The notes beneath the pieces were generated by a model. That model was not told the origin of the DNA and made no database searches. It saw nothing but the letters and a program-made list of their open reading frames with translations. The position numbers were made by a program, and so were the translations under genes. Positions 24,854 to 34,072 of a stretch of 64,000 nucleotides of DNA are shown here, piece after piece. Source of the stretch: Lachnospiraceae bacterium (GTDB taxonomy: Bacteria; Bacillota; Clostridia; Lachnospirales; Lachnospiraceae); NCBI GenBank assembly GCA_017465475.1, contig JAFTWC010000041.1, positions 1-64,000 of the forward strand, written 5' to 3'. The stretch's first letter is position 1; each line of letters begins with the position of its first letter.

Positions 24854-24860
24854 TTCGACA
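24854..24860 (-). promoter_or_regulatory. Candidate Spo0A box upstream of spoIIE
   Basis: TTCGACA is the reverse complement of TGTCGAA, the 0A box. A near match (TGTCGCA) lies about 30 bp upstream. spoIIE is directly activated by Spo0A in Bacillus. The motif is short, so chance occurrence is possible. Confidence 0.4.
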
Positions 24861-24983
24861 GACATAGCCTCCTTTTTGTGCTACCATGCAGGACAAAGAG
24901 TCTTTAGGGACTTATGTGTGCGTAGGGATGCAGAATTTGCCGGGACGAACGGAAAAAGGACAAGCAGGAGGATGACGGAAAGT

Positions 24984-26594
24984 ATGATGTGGAAAAAGAA
25001 AACGGCAGGAAGATGGTTGTTGTATTTGGGTATTGTGGGGGGTGCAACTGCCTTTTGTACCGGACTGATCGGGTGTATGTGGAAAGAGTCTATGATAAAG
25101 TATATGGTGGTGGGGGGCCTGGTGACAGGCTTTGTCATTTTGTTTTTATGGGCCGGAGAACGGGCTCTTCGTGTGTTTCTTTGTTCCGGAGGGGACGAAA
25201 TGGTACGGGCGGATATCAGAGAACACACAAAGAAACGCCTGATGGAGGCGGCGGCATCCTTTGAGGTATTGTCCGGTGTGTTTGACGGTGTGGCGACGGA
25301 AGAAACGGAAGGGTTTCAAAACTTTGTGGTAACGTTGCCGGAAATGGTATGCACGGATTGTGTCCGTTGCGGTACTTGTTGGGAGGAACACCCGGAAGAC
25401 CGGCTTATGGAGGCTTATACCATGTATGAGTCGGCCATTGCGGGAGAAGCACCGAAGTATGCGGAAGTGGAGTTCCGGTTTGACGGTTGTCTTCGCGCGG
25501 AGCGTATGACAGAAGAATATGCTATGCTTCCGTTACGGGAGCAGGCTAACCGGTTTGTAAAGCGCCGTACGGAGGAGGGGCGGAGTGCTGTGGTCACCCA
25601 ACTTAAGGTGGTTTCGGATATGCTTAAGGAATGTTCCGATGAGCTGTACCGGACCACCACCGGCGACGGAAAACTGGAAGAGGAAGTGGCAGAAGGGCTC
25701 AGAAAGATCGGCATTTACGCAGAGCAGATTGCAGTCATGAAGCGAAAAGGCAGGGGGCTTCGGGTTCGGATGCAGGCTTATTGCAAAAACGGACATTGTG
25801 TTTCGGTACGGAAAGCGGTACAGTGCCTGGGGATTTTGTTTGGCTGTCCCATGACGGTAGGAGGGGAGTCGGAGCGATTTTTCGGTGATACCATGAGTGA
25901 GTTTATTTTTGAGGAAGAACCGGGCTATATGATCCTTACCGGAGTGGCACGGGCTGCCAAAAAGGATGAGTTGTTGTCGGGAGACAGTTTTTCTTTTTTG
26001 TATCCGGACAGCGGGGAAACGGTGATGTTACTGTCCGACGGTATGGGAAGCGGTGCAGCGGCAGGCCGGGATAGCGAGGCGGTCATCGAGATGTTGGAGC
26101 AGTTTTTAATGGCGGGCTTTGATGAGAAAACTGCGGTGCGGTTAATTAATTCGGTGCTTTTGCTGAGAACGGAGGGGAAAAGTTATTCCACGGTGGATAT
26201 CAGTGTGCTGAATCCCTATGCAGGGACCTGTGAATTTATTAAACTGGGGGCGGCAGGTACCTTTATTAAAAGAGAAGACTGGATTGAGTGTGTTTCGTCG
26301 GAAACATTACCGGTGGGCATGTTTTCCGAAGCGGACTACGACACCAAGGAGAAAAAGCTGTTTGACGGGGATTATGTGATTATGATGAGTGACGGTGTGC
26401 CGGAAATGCTGGGAGAGCATCTGGAAGAAGTGTTATTTGCGGCGGGAAAGAAACTGACCGACCGGACGCCCCAGGGGATTGCGGGTGAAATTTTAAAGGC
26501 GGCATTGGAATTCTGTGAGTACAAACCAAAGGACGACATGACGGTGCTGGTGGCAGAGCTGGTGAAAAAGACCTTACCTTACTATCTATCTTAA
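24984..26594 (+). CDS. spoIIE: Stage II sporulation protein E phosphatase, short membrane region
   Basis: About 536 residues; ATG 24984 or 24987 is favoured, with AGGAGG at 24966-24971, though ATG 24972 is in frame and very close. Frame extension up to 24822 has no ribosome site. The N-terminal ~70 residues carry two hydrophobic helices (WLLYLGIVGGATAFCTGLIGC, MVVGGLVTGFVILFLWAG), against about ten in Bacillus SpoIIE (~820 residues). A middle region with a CTDCVRCGTCWEEH cysteine cluster follows. The C-terminal PP2C domain has MLLSDGMGSGAAAGRDSE, IMMSDGVPEM and DDMTVLVAEL. It dephosphorylates SpoIIAA to release sigma-F in the forespore. Synteny with divIC and tilS supports the name. Confidence 0.9.
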   Translation: MMWKKKTAGRWLLYLGIVGGATAFCTGLIGCMWKESMIKYMVVGGLVTGFVILFLWAGERALRVFLCSGGDEMVRADIREHTKKRLMEAAASFEVLSGVFDGVATEETEGFQNFVVTLPEMVCTDCVRCGTCWEEHPEDRLMEAYTMYESAIAGEAPKYAEVEFRFDGCLRAERMTEEYAMLPLREQANRFVKRRTEEGRSAVVTQLKVVSDMLKECSDELYRTTTGDGKLEEEVAEGLRKIGIYAEQIAVMKRKGRGLRVRMQAYCKNGHCVSVRKAVQCLGILFGCPMTVGGESERFFGDTMSEFIFEEEPGYMILTGVARAAKKDELLSGDSFSFLYPDSGETVMLLSDGMGSGAAAGRDSEAVIEMLEQFLMAGFDEKTAVRLINSVLLLRTEGKSYSTVDISVLNPYAGTCEFIKLGAAGTFIKREDWIECVSSETLPVGMFSEADYDTKEKKLFDGDYVIMMSDGVPEMLGEHLEEVLFAAGKKLTDRTPQGIAGEILKAALEFCEYKPKDDMTVLVAELVKKTLPYYLS

Positions 26595-26595
26595 C

Positions 26596-26624
26596 TTGCC
26601 TTTTTGGGCCCGGTGGTGTAGAAT
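26596..26624 (+). promoter_or_regulatory. Candidate sigma-A promoter of tilS-hpt-ftsH
   Basis: TTGCCT (26596-26601), 17 bp, TAGAAT (26619-26624), directly after the spoIIE stop. It would allow vegetative expression of the essential genes downstream of a sporulation gene. Confidence 0.55.
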
Positions 26625-26664
26625 AAGTGAAAGGTAAGATAAGGAAAGGAACGGAGGCACCCCT

Positions 26665-28110
26665 ATGCAAAACCGCTTGGAAAAAAAGGTGGAAACCTTC
26701 ATGAAAGAGCAAGAACTCACCCGGCCGGGAGACCGGGTGTTAGTCGGTTTGTCCGGCGGTGCGGATTCCGTGTGCTTACTTTTAGTACTTTGCCGATTGG
26801 CGGAGCGTTTTTCCCTTTCTCTCGGAGCATTTCATGTGCATCACGGCATCCGGGGAGAGGAAGCGGATCGGGATGAAGCCTTTTCCGAAGGTCTTTGTAA
26901 GGAGTACGGGATTGAGTTTTACTCCGTAAAGGAGTCAGTGCCGGACCGGGCGAAGGAATGGCATATGGGATTGGAGGAAGCGGGACGTAAGGTTCGTCAG
27001 GAGGCAGCCAAAGATTTGATGGAGCGGTACGGATACACGAAAATTGCCTTGGCCCACCATCAAAATGATGTGGCGGAGACGGTGCTGTTTCACCTGTTCC
27101 GAGGCAGTTCCGTAAGTGGTCTTGCTTCCATCCCTGCAAAGAGGGAGAATCTGATTCGACCGCTGCTTTCCTGTGACAGGGAGGAAATCGAATCTTATTT
27201 AAAAGAGCGACAGATAGCGTATTGTACGGATTCTACCAATCTGGAGACAGAGTATACGAGAAATAAAATCCGGCATGAGATTTTAGATTATACCGTAAAA
27301 GAAATCAATCCGGGGGCGGTGCGTCATATCGGGGAACTGGCGGCAGCGTGTGCCGAATTGGAATCTTTTTTGGAGGCGGAGACAGAGCAGGTAATGAAAT
27401 CCGTGGACAGGACACCGGAAGGTGCAGGTATTCCGGCGGACTTACTGAAAGCACGGCATGCCGTGCTGCAAAAACGGGTGATTCACCGACTGATCGGAAG
27501 TGTGGCAGGAAGTAAAAAGGATATTACCAAAGACCATGTAGAGGCGGTTTTGGGACTGTTTTATAACCAGAGCGGTAGGAAGGTGTCTTTGCCTTACGGT
27601 TTGGAAGCCAGACGGGAGTTTGACCGGGTGGTAATCGGGACAGGAACCGAAGCCGGAGCAGAGGGTGCAAAGGGATTTGGCGGAAATGAACTTTGTATAA
27701 TTCCTCTTCCGGGGGAGTTTGAGGTGAGTTTCGGAGAGGAAACCTTGTACTTTTGCACATTTTCTTGTGAAAAAAATGCACAAATTCCAAAAAATGAGTA
27801 TACGAAATGGTTTGATTATGATAAAATAAAGGGAACACTATGTGTGCGGACTTATCGGGAAGGGGACCGAATGGGATTGCTTTCCGGAAGCAAGGCGGTA
27901 AAAACGGTGTGGACGGAGCGAAAGGTTCCGGTATGGCGAAGAAAGACGCAGCCTCTTGTGGCAGATGAGGCGCAGGTATTGTGGATTCCGGGAGTGCGGT
28001 GTTGCGATAATTACCGTGTGGATGAAACCACAAAGACGGTATTGGAGATACGAAGGAACGGAGGAAAGACAGATGGAAGTGAATGTAAAAGTTCTGATAT
28101 CCGAGGATGA
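26665..28110 (+). CDS. tilS: tRNA(Ile)-lysidine synthase TilS
   Basis: 481 residues. The PP-loop LVGLSGGADSVCLLLVL lies at about 27-43, followed by FHVHHGIRGEEADRD and the LAHHQNDVAETVLFHLFRGS motif of TilS. The C-terminal TilS domain ends with YREGDRMGLLSGSKAVKT...VPVWRRKTQPLVADEAQVLWIPGVR. It adds lysine to C34 of tRNA-Ile(CAU) so it reads AUA. Its last 38 nt overlap hpt. Order spoIIE-tilS-hpt-ftsH is the classic Firmicutes arrangement. Confidence 0.96.
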   Translation: MQNRLEKKVETFMKEQELTRPGDRVLVGLSGGADSVCLLLVLCRLAERFSLSLGAFHVHHGIRGEEADRDEAFSEGLCKEYGIEFYSVKESVPDRAKEWHMGLEEAGRKVRQEAAKDLMERYGYTKIALAHHQNDVAETVLFHLFRGSSVSGLASIPAKRENLIRPLLSCDREEIESYLKERQIAYCTDSTNLETEYTRNKIRHEILDYTVKEINPGAVRHIGELAAACAELESFLEAETEQVMKSVDRTPEGAGIPADLLKARHAVLQKRVIHRLIGSVAGSKKDITKDHVEAVLGLFYNQSGRKVSLPYGLEARREFDRVVIGTGTEAGAEGAKGFGGNELCIIPLPGEFEVSFGEETLYFCTFSCEKNAQIPKNEYTKWFDYDKIKGTLCVRTYREGDRMGLLSGSKAVKTVWTERKVPVWRRKTQPLVADEAQVLWIPGVRCCDNYRVDETTKTVLEIRRNGGKTDGSECKSSDIRG

Positions 28111-28600
28111 AGTAAAAGAAAGAATCCGTGCAATCGGCGAACAAATCAGTGCCGATTACGCAGGGAAAGAGTTACATGTGGTGTGCATTTTAAAGGGCGG
28201 CGTGTTCTTTATGTGTGATTTGGTAAAGAATATTACGGTGCCGGTGACTCACGATTTTATGTCGGTATCCAGTTACGGAGACGGAACGGTAAGCACCGGA
28301 AGAATCAAGCTCATTAAGGATTTGGATGAGTCCATTGAAGGGAAGGACGTTCTGATCGTGGAGGACATTCTGGATACGGGCAGAACACTGCATCATCTGA
28401 TTCAGTTGCTTCATACAAGAAATCCGAAAAGTATTAAGCTTTGTACCTTACTTGACAAGCCGGACCGACGGGTGATTGATGTGCCGGTGGATTATGTCGG
28501 ATTTCAAATTCCGGATTTGTTTGTGGTAGGCTACGGATTGGACTACGCACAGCATTATCGTAATCTTCCGTATATCGGTGTAGTGGATGTGGAAGAGTAA
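28073..28600 (+). CDS. hpt: Hypoxanthine phosphoribosyltransferase
   Basis: 175 residues from ATG 28073, chosen because GGAGGAAAG (28060-28068) precedes it; the frame is open further upstream inside tilS. The PRPP-binding motif is VLIVEDILDTGRTLHHL; VVCILKGGVFFMCDLV and the C-terminal VGYGLDYAQHYRNLPYIGVV are typical of Hpt. It salvages hypoxanthine and guanine to IMP and GMP. It overlaps tilS by 38 nt. Confidence 0.97.
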   Translation: MEVNVKVLISEDEVKERIRAIGEQISADYAGKELHVVCILKGGVFFMCDLVKNITVPVTHDFMSVSSYGDGTVSTGRIKLIKDLDESIEGKDVLIVEDILDTGRTLHHLIQLLHTRNPKSIKLCTLLDKPDRRVIDVPVDYVGFQIPDLFVVGYGLDYAQHYRNLPYIGVVDVEE

Positions 28601-28651
28601 AAGCGGACAGGGAGAGTCCGTAGTATCAGAGTAAGAAAGTGAGGATTTGTT

Positions 28652-30454
28652 TTGAAAGTTTCCATGAAAGGTTTTGGTTTTTATCTGATTAGTATTTTTT
28701 TGATTTTGTTTTTGGTGACATACATTTCCGATGCACTTAAGGCAAATGAAGAAAAGTACGGAATGAAGGAGTATTATGCGGATTTGGAGGCCGGTTCCGT
28801 TTCGGGCGTTTCCATCTATCCGAATGAAGAGATTCCGACGGGTGAGGTACGTGTCGTATTAAAGAACAGTGCCGTGAAAGTATTTAATGCAACGGATGTA
28901 GGCGATGTGGAAGATGCGGCACTTGCACAGGGCATTCAGGTGTATGTAAACGATATCGAAAAACCGAATTGGTTTTTGACCGGCGTGCTTCCGTATATTC
29001 TCGGATTTGCAGCGATTTTTCTGATGTTCTCCTTCTTTACCAATCAGTCGTCCGGCGGCGGAAATAAAATGATGAATTTTGGTAAGAGCCGTGCGAAGAT
29101 GACCATGAACGGCACTACCACCTTTAAGGATGTGGCAGGTCTTATCGAAGAAAAAGAAGAACTGCGTGAAATTGTGGATTTCTTGTCCGATCCGGCGAAG
29201 TTTACAAAAGTAGGTGCCCGTATTCCGAAGGGTATTTTGCTTGAGGGACCTCCGGGAACCGGTAAAACCCTTTTGGCTAAGGCTGTGGCAGGGGAAGCGA
29301 AGGTGCCGTTTTTCTCTATTTCCGGTTCTGACTTTGTTGAGATGTTTGTAGGTGTGGGTGCTTCCCGTGTCCGTGATTTGTTTGCGGATGCGAAGAAGAA
29401 CGCGCCGTGTATTGTATTTATTGATGAAATTGATGCGGTAGCAAGACGCCGCGGTACCGGTATGGGCGGCGGACACGATGAGCGTGAGCAGACCTTGAAC
29501 CAGATGCTTGTAGAGATGGACGGTTTTGGTGTGAATGAAGGCATCATCGTAATGGCGGCTACTAACCGTGTGGATATTTTGGACCCTGCAATTTTGCGTC
29601 CGGGTCGTTTTGACCGTAAAGTATTGGTGGGCAGACCGGATGTCCGTGGCAGAGAAGAAATTTTAAAGGTACATGCAAAAGGAAAGCCGCTTGCGGAGGA
29701 TGTGGACCTTTCCCAGCTGGCGCAGACTACAGCGGGACTGACCGGTGCGGACTTGGAAAATCTGTTAAACGAAGCGGCTATCGGTGCGGCAAAGGACAAC
29801 AGAAGTTTCATTGTAGAAGAAGATATAAAGAAAGCATTTATTAAGGTGGGAATCGGTACGGAGAAAAAGAGTCGTATCATTTCCGATAAGGAGAAAAAGA
29901 TTACAGCGTACCACGAAGCAGGCCATGCAATTTTATTCCATGTGCTTCCGGATGTGGGACCGGTGTATGCCGTGTCTGTGATTCCGACCGGCAACGGTGC
30001 CGCTGGTTATACCATGCCGCTTCCGGAACGGGACGAAATGTTTATGACAAAGGGCAGAATGCGTCAGGATATTATTGTGAGCCTCGGCGGACGTATCGCA
30101 GAGGAATTGATTCTTGATGATGTTACTACAGGTGCTTCTCAGGATATTAAGCATGCTACGGCAGTGGCAAGAAGTATGGTAACCCGTTACGGGTTCTCGG
30201 ATGCCATTGGTATGGTAAATTGTGAAAATGAAGGCGATGAAGTATTTATCGGTCGCGACCTTGCGCATACACGTTCCTACAGTGAAAGTGTAGCTAACTC
30301 CATTGATGCGGAAGTGCGTCGCATTATTGATGAGTGTTATGCGGAAGCCAAGAGACTGTTGCAGGAGAATGAATCTGTGCTGCATGCTTGTGCCGAGCTT
30401 TTAATTGAGAAAGAACGTATCAATCGCGAGGAATTTGAGGCGTTGTTTGCCTAA
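28652..30454 (+). CDS. ftsH: ATP-dependent zinc metalloprotease FtsH
   Basis: 600 residues. A TTG start at 28652 has GAGG 7 nt before it; ATG 28664 is the alternative. Two transmembrane helices (about 5-25 and 108-128) flank a short extracytoplasmic part. The AAA domain has GPPGTGKT (near 200), Walker [11 protein letters not shown] and the second region of homology ([21 protein letters not shown]). The zinc-protease motif HEAGH lies near 420. It degrades membrane and regulatory proteins. A terminator lies ~220 bp after the stop. Confidence 0.97.
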   Translation: MKVSMKGFGFYLISIFLILFLVTYISDALKANEEKYGMKEYYADLEAGSVSGVSIYPNEEIPTGEVRVVLKNSAVKVFNATDVGDVEDAALAQGIQVYVNDIEKPNWFLTGVLPYILGFAAIFLMFSFFTNQSSGGGNKMMNFGKSRAKMTMNGTTTFKDVAGLIEEKEELREIVDFLSDPAKFTKVGARIPKGILLEGPPGTGKTLLAKAVAGEAKVPFFSISGSDFVEMFVGVGASRVRDLFADAKKNAPCIVFIDEIDAVARRRGTGMGGGHDEREQTLNQMLVEMDGFGVNEGIIVMAATNRVDILDPAILRPGRFDRKVLVGRPDVRGREEILKVHAKGKPLAEDVDLSQLAQTTAGLTGADLENLLNEAAIGAAKDNRSFIVEEDIKKAFIKVGIGTEKKSRIISDKEKKITAYHEAGHAILFHVLPDVGPVYAVSVIPTGNGAAGYTMPLPERDEMFMTKGRMRQDIIVSLGGRIAEELILDDVTTGASQDIKHATAVARSMVTRYGFSDAIGMVNCENEGDEVFIGRDLAHTRSYSESVANSIDAEVRRIIDECYAEAKRLLQENESVLHACAELLIEKERINREEFEALFA

Positions 30455-30594
30455 GTCAAAAACAGAGGGAGTTTTGAGGGCTTTTTTGGACAGTTTTGAG
30501 GACGATATGGGACAGCAAACGGGTTTGTATGTCAAAAGCTACAAAAAAAGTTGAAAAAAAGAGTAATGTTTGTGCACACTTCTGTAGAAAGTGA

Positions 30595-30708
30595 TGCTAT
30601 AATAACACTCGTAAACCCCAATACATTATATAGTTTTTGCTACACCCCATAAGTAACAAAATACCTTCTCCGAAAAGCCCGATGACGAAAGTCATCGGGC
30701 TTTTCATT
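30595..30708 (+). ncRNA. Candidate small RNA between ftsH and the amylase gene
   Basis: The 326-bp gap 30455-30780 contains an extended -10 (TGC then TATAAT, 30595-30603) and, about 70 bp on, a textbook terminator (30673-30704). A ~100-nt transcript would have no ORF and no ribosome site. There is no convincing -35. It could equally be a leader or simply the ftsH terminator with a chance -10. Confidence 0.35.
30673..30704 (+). terminator. Intrinsic terminator after ftsH
   Basis: AAAAGCCCGATGAC and GTCATCGGGCTTTT form a perfect 14-bp stem with a GAAA tetraloop. It works in either direction. Confidence 0.9.
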
Positions 30709-30780
30709 TCCCGAGGCACGGGCGAATGCGTAGCAATGCCTATGTGCTAACAAAACATAACAGACAGAAAAGAGGTTACC

Positions 30781-32868
30781 ATGACGAACGCAGAACGAGC
30801 ATTGTTTTCGGATGGGACAAGTGAATACAGAAGTCCGGCGGAACCGGCGGCAAACGAAGCGGTAACGCTTCGAATCCGTACGTTAACGGGAAGCGTTAAC
30901 CGGGTGGTGCTTTGCATTACCGGAGAGCGAAGAGAGATGCAGCCGGAGCGAGAGGAAGGACTGTTTACGTATTACAGTTTAACATATCCCTTGGGCGATG
31001 GGGCGGTTTCCTATTATTATGAGGTATTCTTGCAGGAGGGATGTCGCTTTTATGACCGCAGGGGCATGGTGTATGAGCCGAAGGAAGAGTATGCTTTCCG
31101 CATTACTCCTGGATTTTGCGTGCCGGAGTGGGCCAAAGGTGCGGTCATGTATCAGATTTATACGGACCGGTTCTGCAACGGTTCCACAAGAAATGATGTA
31201 AAGACAAATGAATACTTTTATATAGATCAGCCGGTACAGGCAGTGGCAGATTGGAACAGACCGCCGCAGACGATGGATGTGGGTTGCTTTTACGGTGGAG
31301 ATTTGGAAGGGGTACGTAGAAAGCTGGACTATTTGCAGGGGCTTGGTGTTGAAGTTATTTATTTCAACCCGTTGTTTGTGTCTCCGTCCAATCATAAGTA
31401 CGATAGCCAGGATTATGACTATATTGACCCTCATTACGGTGTGATTGTGCAGGATGAAGGGGAGTGTCTGCAACCGGGAGACCGGGATAATTCCCATGCT
31501 ACCCGGTATATTACCCGTGTCACAAAGAAGGAAAATCTGGAGGCAAGTAATGCGTTTTTTGCGCAGTTGGTGGAGGAAATCCATCGACGGGGTATGCGAG
31601 TGATTTTAGACGGTGTATTTAATCATTGCGGTTCCTTCCATAAGTGGTTGGACCGGGAGCGAATTTACGAAAATGCGCCGGGCTACGCGAAGGGAGCTTA
31701 TGTGACAGAAGGAAGTCCGTACCGTACTTTCTTTGACTTTAAACAGGAGGGCTGGCCTTATAATCCGCATTATGCAGGCTGGTGGGACCATGCTACGCTT
31801 CCGAAGTTAAATTATGAAGGTTCTGAAGAACTTTGCAACTATATTATGCGAGTGGCAAAAAAATGGGTGTCCGGGCCTTATCATGTGGACGGCTGGAGGT
31901 TGGATGTGGCAGCGGATTTGGGTCATTCAGAGGAGTTTAACCATACGTTTTGGCAACGATTCCGAAAGGCTGTAAAAGAAGCAAACCCGGAGGCTTTGAT
32001 TTTGGCGGAACATTACGGAAGTGCAAGACCATGGCTTTTGGGGAAAGAATGGGATTCTGTGATGAATTATGATGCGTTCATGGAACCGGTGACCTGGTTT
32101 TTTACGGGAATGGAGAAGCATAGTGACAGTTATCGGGGGGATCTGGTGGGAAATGCAGGAGCTTTTGCTGAGGCTATGAATCACCATATGGCACAGTTTC
32201 AAACAAGTTCTTTGCAGGCAGCCATGAATGAACTTTCCAATCATGATCATTCCCGCTTTTTAACAAGAACCAACGGAAAAGTAGGGCGCCTCGCAACACT
32301 CGGTACGGAGGCGGCTTCCGAAGGGGTGCGTCGTTCCTTGTTTATGGCTGCGGTGGCTATGCAGATGACCTGGGTAGGAGCGCCTACCGTATATTACGGA
32401 GACGAGGCCGGCGTTTGCGGGTTTACGGATCCGGACAACCGAAGAACCTATCCGTGGGGGAGAGAAGATAAGGAACTTATTGCCCTGCACCGGGAGCTGA
32501 TTCGTATTCACCGATCCTATCCGGCCTTAAAAACCGGTTCATTAAAGATGATATATCTGGCACAGGATGTGATAGCTTATGGCAGATTCGATAAACGAGA
32601 TTGTGTTGTGGTGGCAGTAAACCGCGGAATGTCGGAACAGAAGGTAATATTGCCGGTCTGGGAGCTGGGGCTTGCTTTTTCAGCACCACTTGTAAAAGTG
32701 TTTTCTACGGGACAGGACGGATATTCCGTGGAAGCGGAGATAATGCAAACGGGAGAAGACGGAATCTTTGAGGTAGTGTTACCGCCGGAAAGTTCTTTTA
32801 TATGGAAAAATTTATTGCCGCCGGGAAATGGGCGAAATACAGAGTCTTTTGAGCATAATTTCGTATAG
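30781..32868 (+). CDS. GH13 alpha-amylase-family enzyme (neopullulanase/cyclomaltodextrinase-like)
   Basis: 695 residues, no signal peptide, so intracellular. An N-terminal beta domain (about 1-115) precedes the catalytic barrel that begins WAKGAVMYQIYTDRFCNGS. Conserved regions: VILDGVFNHCG, the nucleophile GWRLDVAAD (about residue 374), the acid LILAEHYG (about 411) and NELSNHDHSR (about 488), all catalytic carboxylates present. A C-terminal beta domain follows (DCVVVAVNRG). It likely cleaves maltodextrins or cyclodextrins taken up by the cell. AGAGG precedes the ATG. It is a single-gene unit bounded by terminators. Confidence 0.9.
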   Translation: MTNAERALFSDGTSEYRSPAEPAANEAVTLRIRTLTGSVNRVVLCITGERREMQPEREEGLFTYYSLTYPLGDGAVSYYYEVFLQEGCRFYDRRGMVYEPKEEYAFRITPGFCVPEWAKGAVMYQIYTDRFCNGSTRNDVKTNEYFYIDQPVQAVADWNRPPQTMDVGCFYGGDLEGVRRKLDYLQGLGVEVIYFNPLFVSPSNHKYDSQDYDYIDPHYGVIVQDEGECLQPGDRDNSHATRYITRVTKKENLEASNAFFAQLVEEIHRRGMRVILDGVFNHCGSFHKWLDRERIYENAPGYAKGAYVTEGSPYRTFFDFKQEGWPYNPHYAGWWDHATLPKLNYEGSEELCNYIMRVAKKWVSGPYHVDGWRLDVAADLGHSEEFNHTFWQRFRKAVKEANPEALILAEHYGSARPWLLGKEWDSVMNYDAFMEPVTWFFTGMEKHSDSYRGDLVGNAGAFAEAMNHHMAQFQTSSLQAAMNELSNHDHSRFLTRTNGKVGRLATLGTEAASEGVRRSLFMAAVAMQMTWVGAPTVYYGDEAGVCGFTDPDNRRTYPWGREDKELIALHRELIRIHRSYPALKTGSLKMIYLAQDVIAYGRFDKRDCVVVAVNRGMSEQKVILPVWELGLAFSAPLVKVFSTGQDGYSVEAEIMQTGEDGIFEVVLPPESSFIWKNLLPPGNGRNTESFEHNFV

Positions 32869-32920
32869 TAAGTGAAGGTGTCTGTTGTGATGGATATAAA
32901 AGGCGCAATGCCGGGATGAA

Positions 32921-32947
32921 AAAAGCCGCTCCGTATACGGAGCGGCT
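32921..32947 (-). terminator. Palindromic terminator shared by amylase and small membrane protein genes
   Basis: A perfect 24-bp palindrome (AGCCGCTCCGTA and its complement, 32924-32947). On the minus strand it is followed by a T6 run, so it chiefly ends the minus-strand gene; it lies just after the amylase gene as well. Confidence 0.8.
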
Positions 32948-32972
32948 AAAATTCCATGTAGGCAATCGGTAG

Positions 32973-33203
32973 TTATGCGTTATTTTTTACAAAACCTACG
33001 ATACAAAGAACAATACCTACTAAGCAAAGGATACCGATAAGAGAAGAAAGAATACCAAGTACCCATGCGATAATCCAACCGATAATCGGAACGATGGCAA
33101 TAATCTTAGTAACCAGTCCGAGCACAGCCGGAATAACAATGAAAACGATGATGCGGATAATTAAATCCTTTAAATCCTTTGTTGCCAATAACTTTTTAAC
33201 CAT
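32973..33203 (-). CDS. Small hydrophobic membrane protein, unknown function
   Basis: 76 residues on the minus strand with AAGGAGG before the ATG. A short charged head (MVKKLLATKDLKDLIIR) is followed by two or three hydrophobic helices rich in Ile, Val and Gly (IIVFIVIPAVLGLVTKIIAIVPIIGWIIAWVLG, LIGILCLVGIVLCIVGFV). Strong ribosome site, correct codon use and a terminator support a real gene. I do not recognise a characterised family; it may be a stress-type membrane peptide. Confidence 0.8.
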   Translation of the reverse strand: MVKKLLATKDLKDLIIRIIVFIVIPAVLGLVTKIIAIVPIIGWIIAWVLGILSSLIGILCLVGIVLCIVGFVKNNA

Positions 33204-33371
33204 TGGGGAATCCTCCTTAATATAAGTTTGTCTATAGTATAACAGATTATGTCGAAAAAAGAAAGATAGATATTAAGAAAATCTTAAGAATTGATAAAAA
33301 CATAGTTTTGCATGGTAAAAAATGAGAAATATACAGCGGAATTTATGAAATGACACAGGAAAGGAGCATGT

Positions 33372-34037
33372 ATGGGGCGGAATAGTTTGAAAGAAAAAGC
33401 AAAACAACGGGAACACGCCTGTAAGGTATTGGAACTTTTAGTAGGGGAATATACCAAAGAATACCGTTGTTATTTAAATCATGAGAATGCCTGGCAGCTG
33501 TTGTTTGCTACCATTTTAAGTGCTCAGTGTACGGATGCCCGAGTGAATATCGTGACGGCGGATTTGTTTCAAAAGTATCCGGATGTGGAAAGCTTTGCAA
33601 GTGCGGATTTAAAGGAACTGGAAGAAGAGATCCGACCTACCGGCTTTTATCATAACAAGGCGAAAAATATCATCGGATGCGCACGGATGTTGATGGAAAA
33701 ATATGGCGGAGAGGTGCCGTCGGATATCGATGAGTTGGTGCAATTGCCGGGAGTGGGGCGAAAAACGGCCAATGTAATTCGGGGAAATATATATCACGAG
33801 CCCAGCATTGTGGTAGACACCCATGTGAAACGGATTTCCAAGAAGCTGGGCTTTACGGCTTCGGACGATCCGGAAAAAATCGAGTTTGAGCTGATGGAGT
33901 TGTTGCCGGAAGAATATTGGATCTTATACAATATTCATATCATACAATTGGGGCGGACCATTTGTACAGCTCGTTCCCCGAAGTGCGGAGAGTGTTTCTT
34001 GAAAGCGGTGTGTCCGTCTTGTGAGGTGAAACAGTAA
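33372..34037 (+). CDS. nth: Endonuclease III (DNA glycosylase/AP lyase)
   Basis: 221 residues. The helix-hairpin-helix LPGVGRKTANVI, the catalytic Lys within it, and the catalytic Asp in VDTHVKRIS are present. The C-terminal [4Fe-4S] pattern is exactly C-x6-C-x2-C-x5-C (CTARSPKCGECFLKAVC). It removes oxidised pyrimidines in base excision repair. AAAGGAG precedes the ATG. The exonuclease gene follows after 35 bp. Confidence 0.97.
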   Translation: MGRNSLKEKAKQREHACKVLELLVGEYTKEYRCYLNHENAWQLLFATILSAQCTDARVNIVTADLFQKYPDVESFASADLKELEEEIRPTGFYHNKAKNIIGCARMLMEKYGGEVPSDIDELVQLPGVGRKTANVIRGNIYHEPSIVVDTHVKRISKKLGFTASDDPEKIEFELMELLPEEYWILYNIHIIQLGRTICTARSPKCGECFLKAVCPSCEVKQ

Positions 34038-34072
34038 GTGCGAAACGGCGAAAAATGAAGGAGAAACAGAAG

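Noticed and set aside
27524-28144. 206-codon open frame opposite tilS
   Set aside because: No recognisable protein, His/Pro-rich, entirely antisense to tilS and hpt.
29044-29994. 316-codon open frame opposite ftsH
   Set aside because: Composition (Ser/Thr/Pro-rich) and full overlap with ftsH mark it as a shadow frame.
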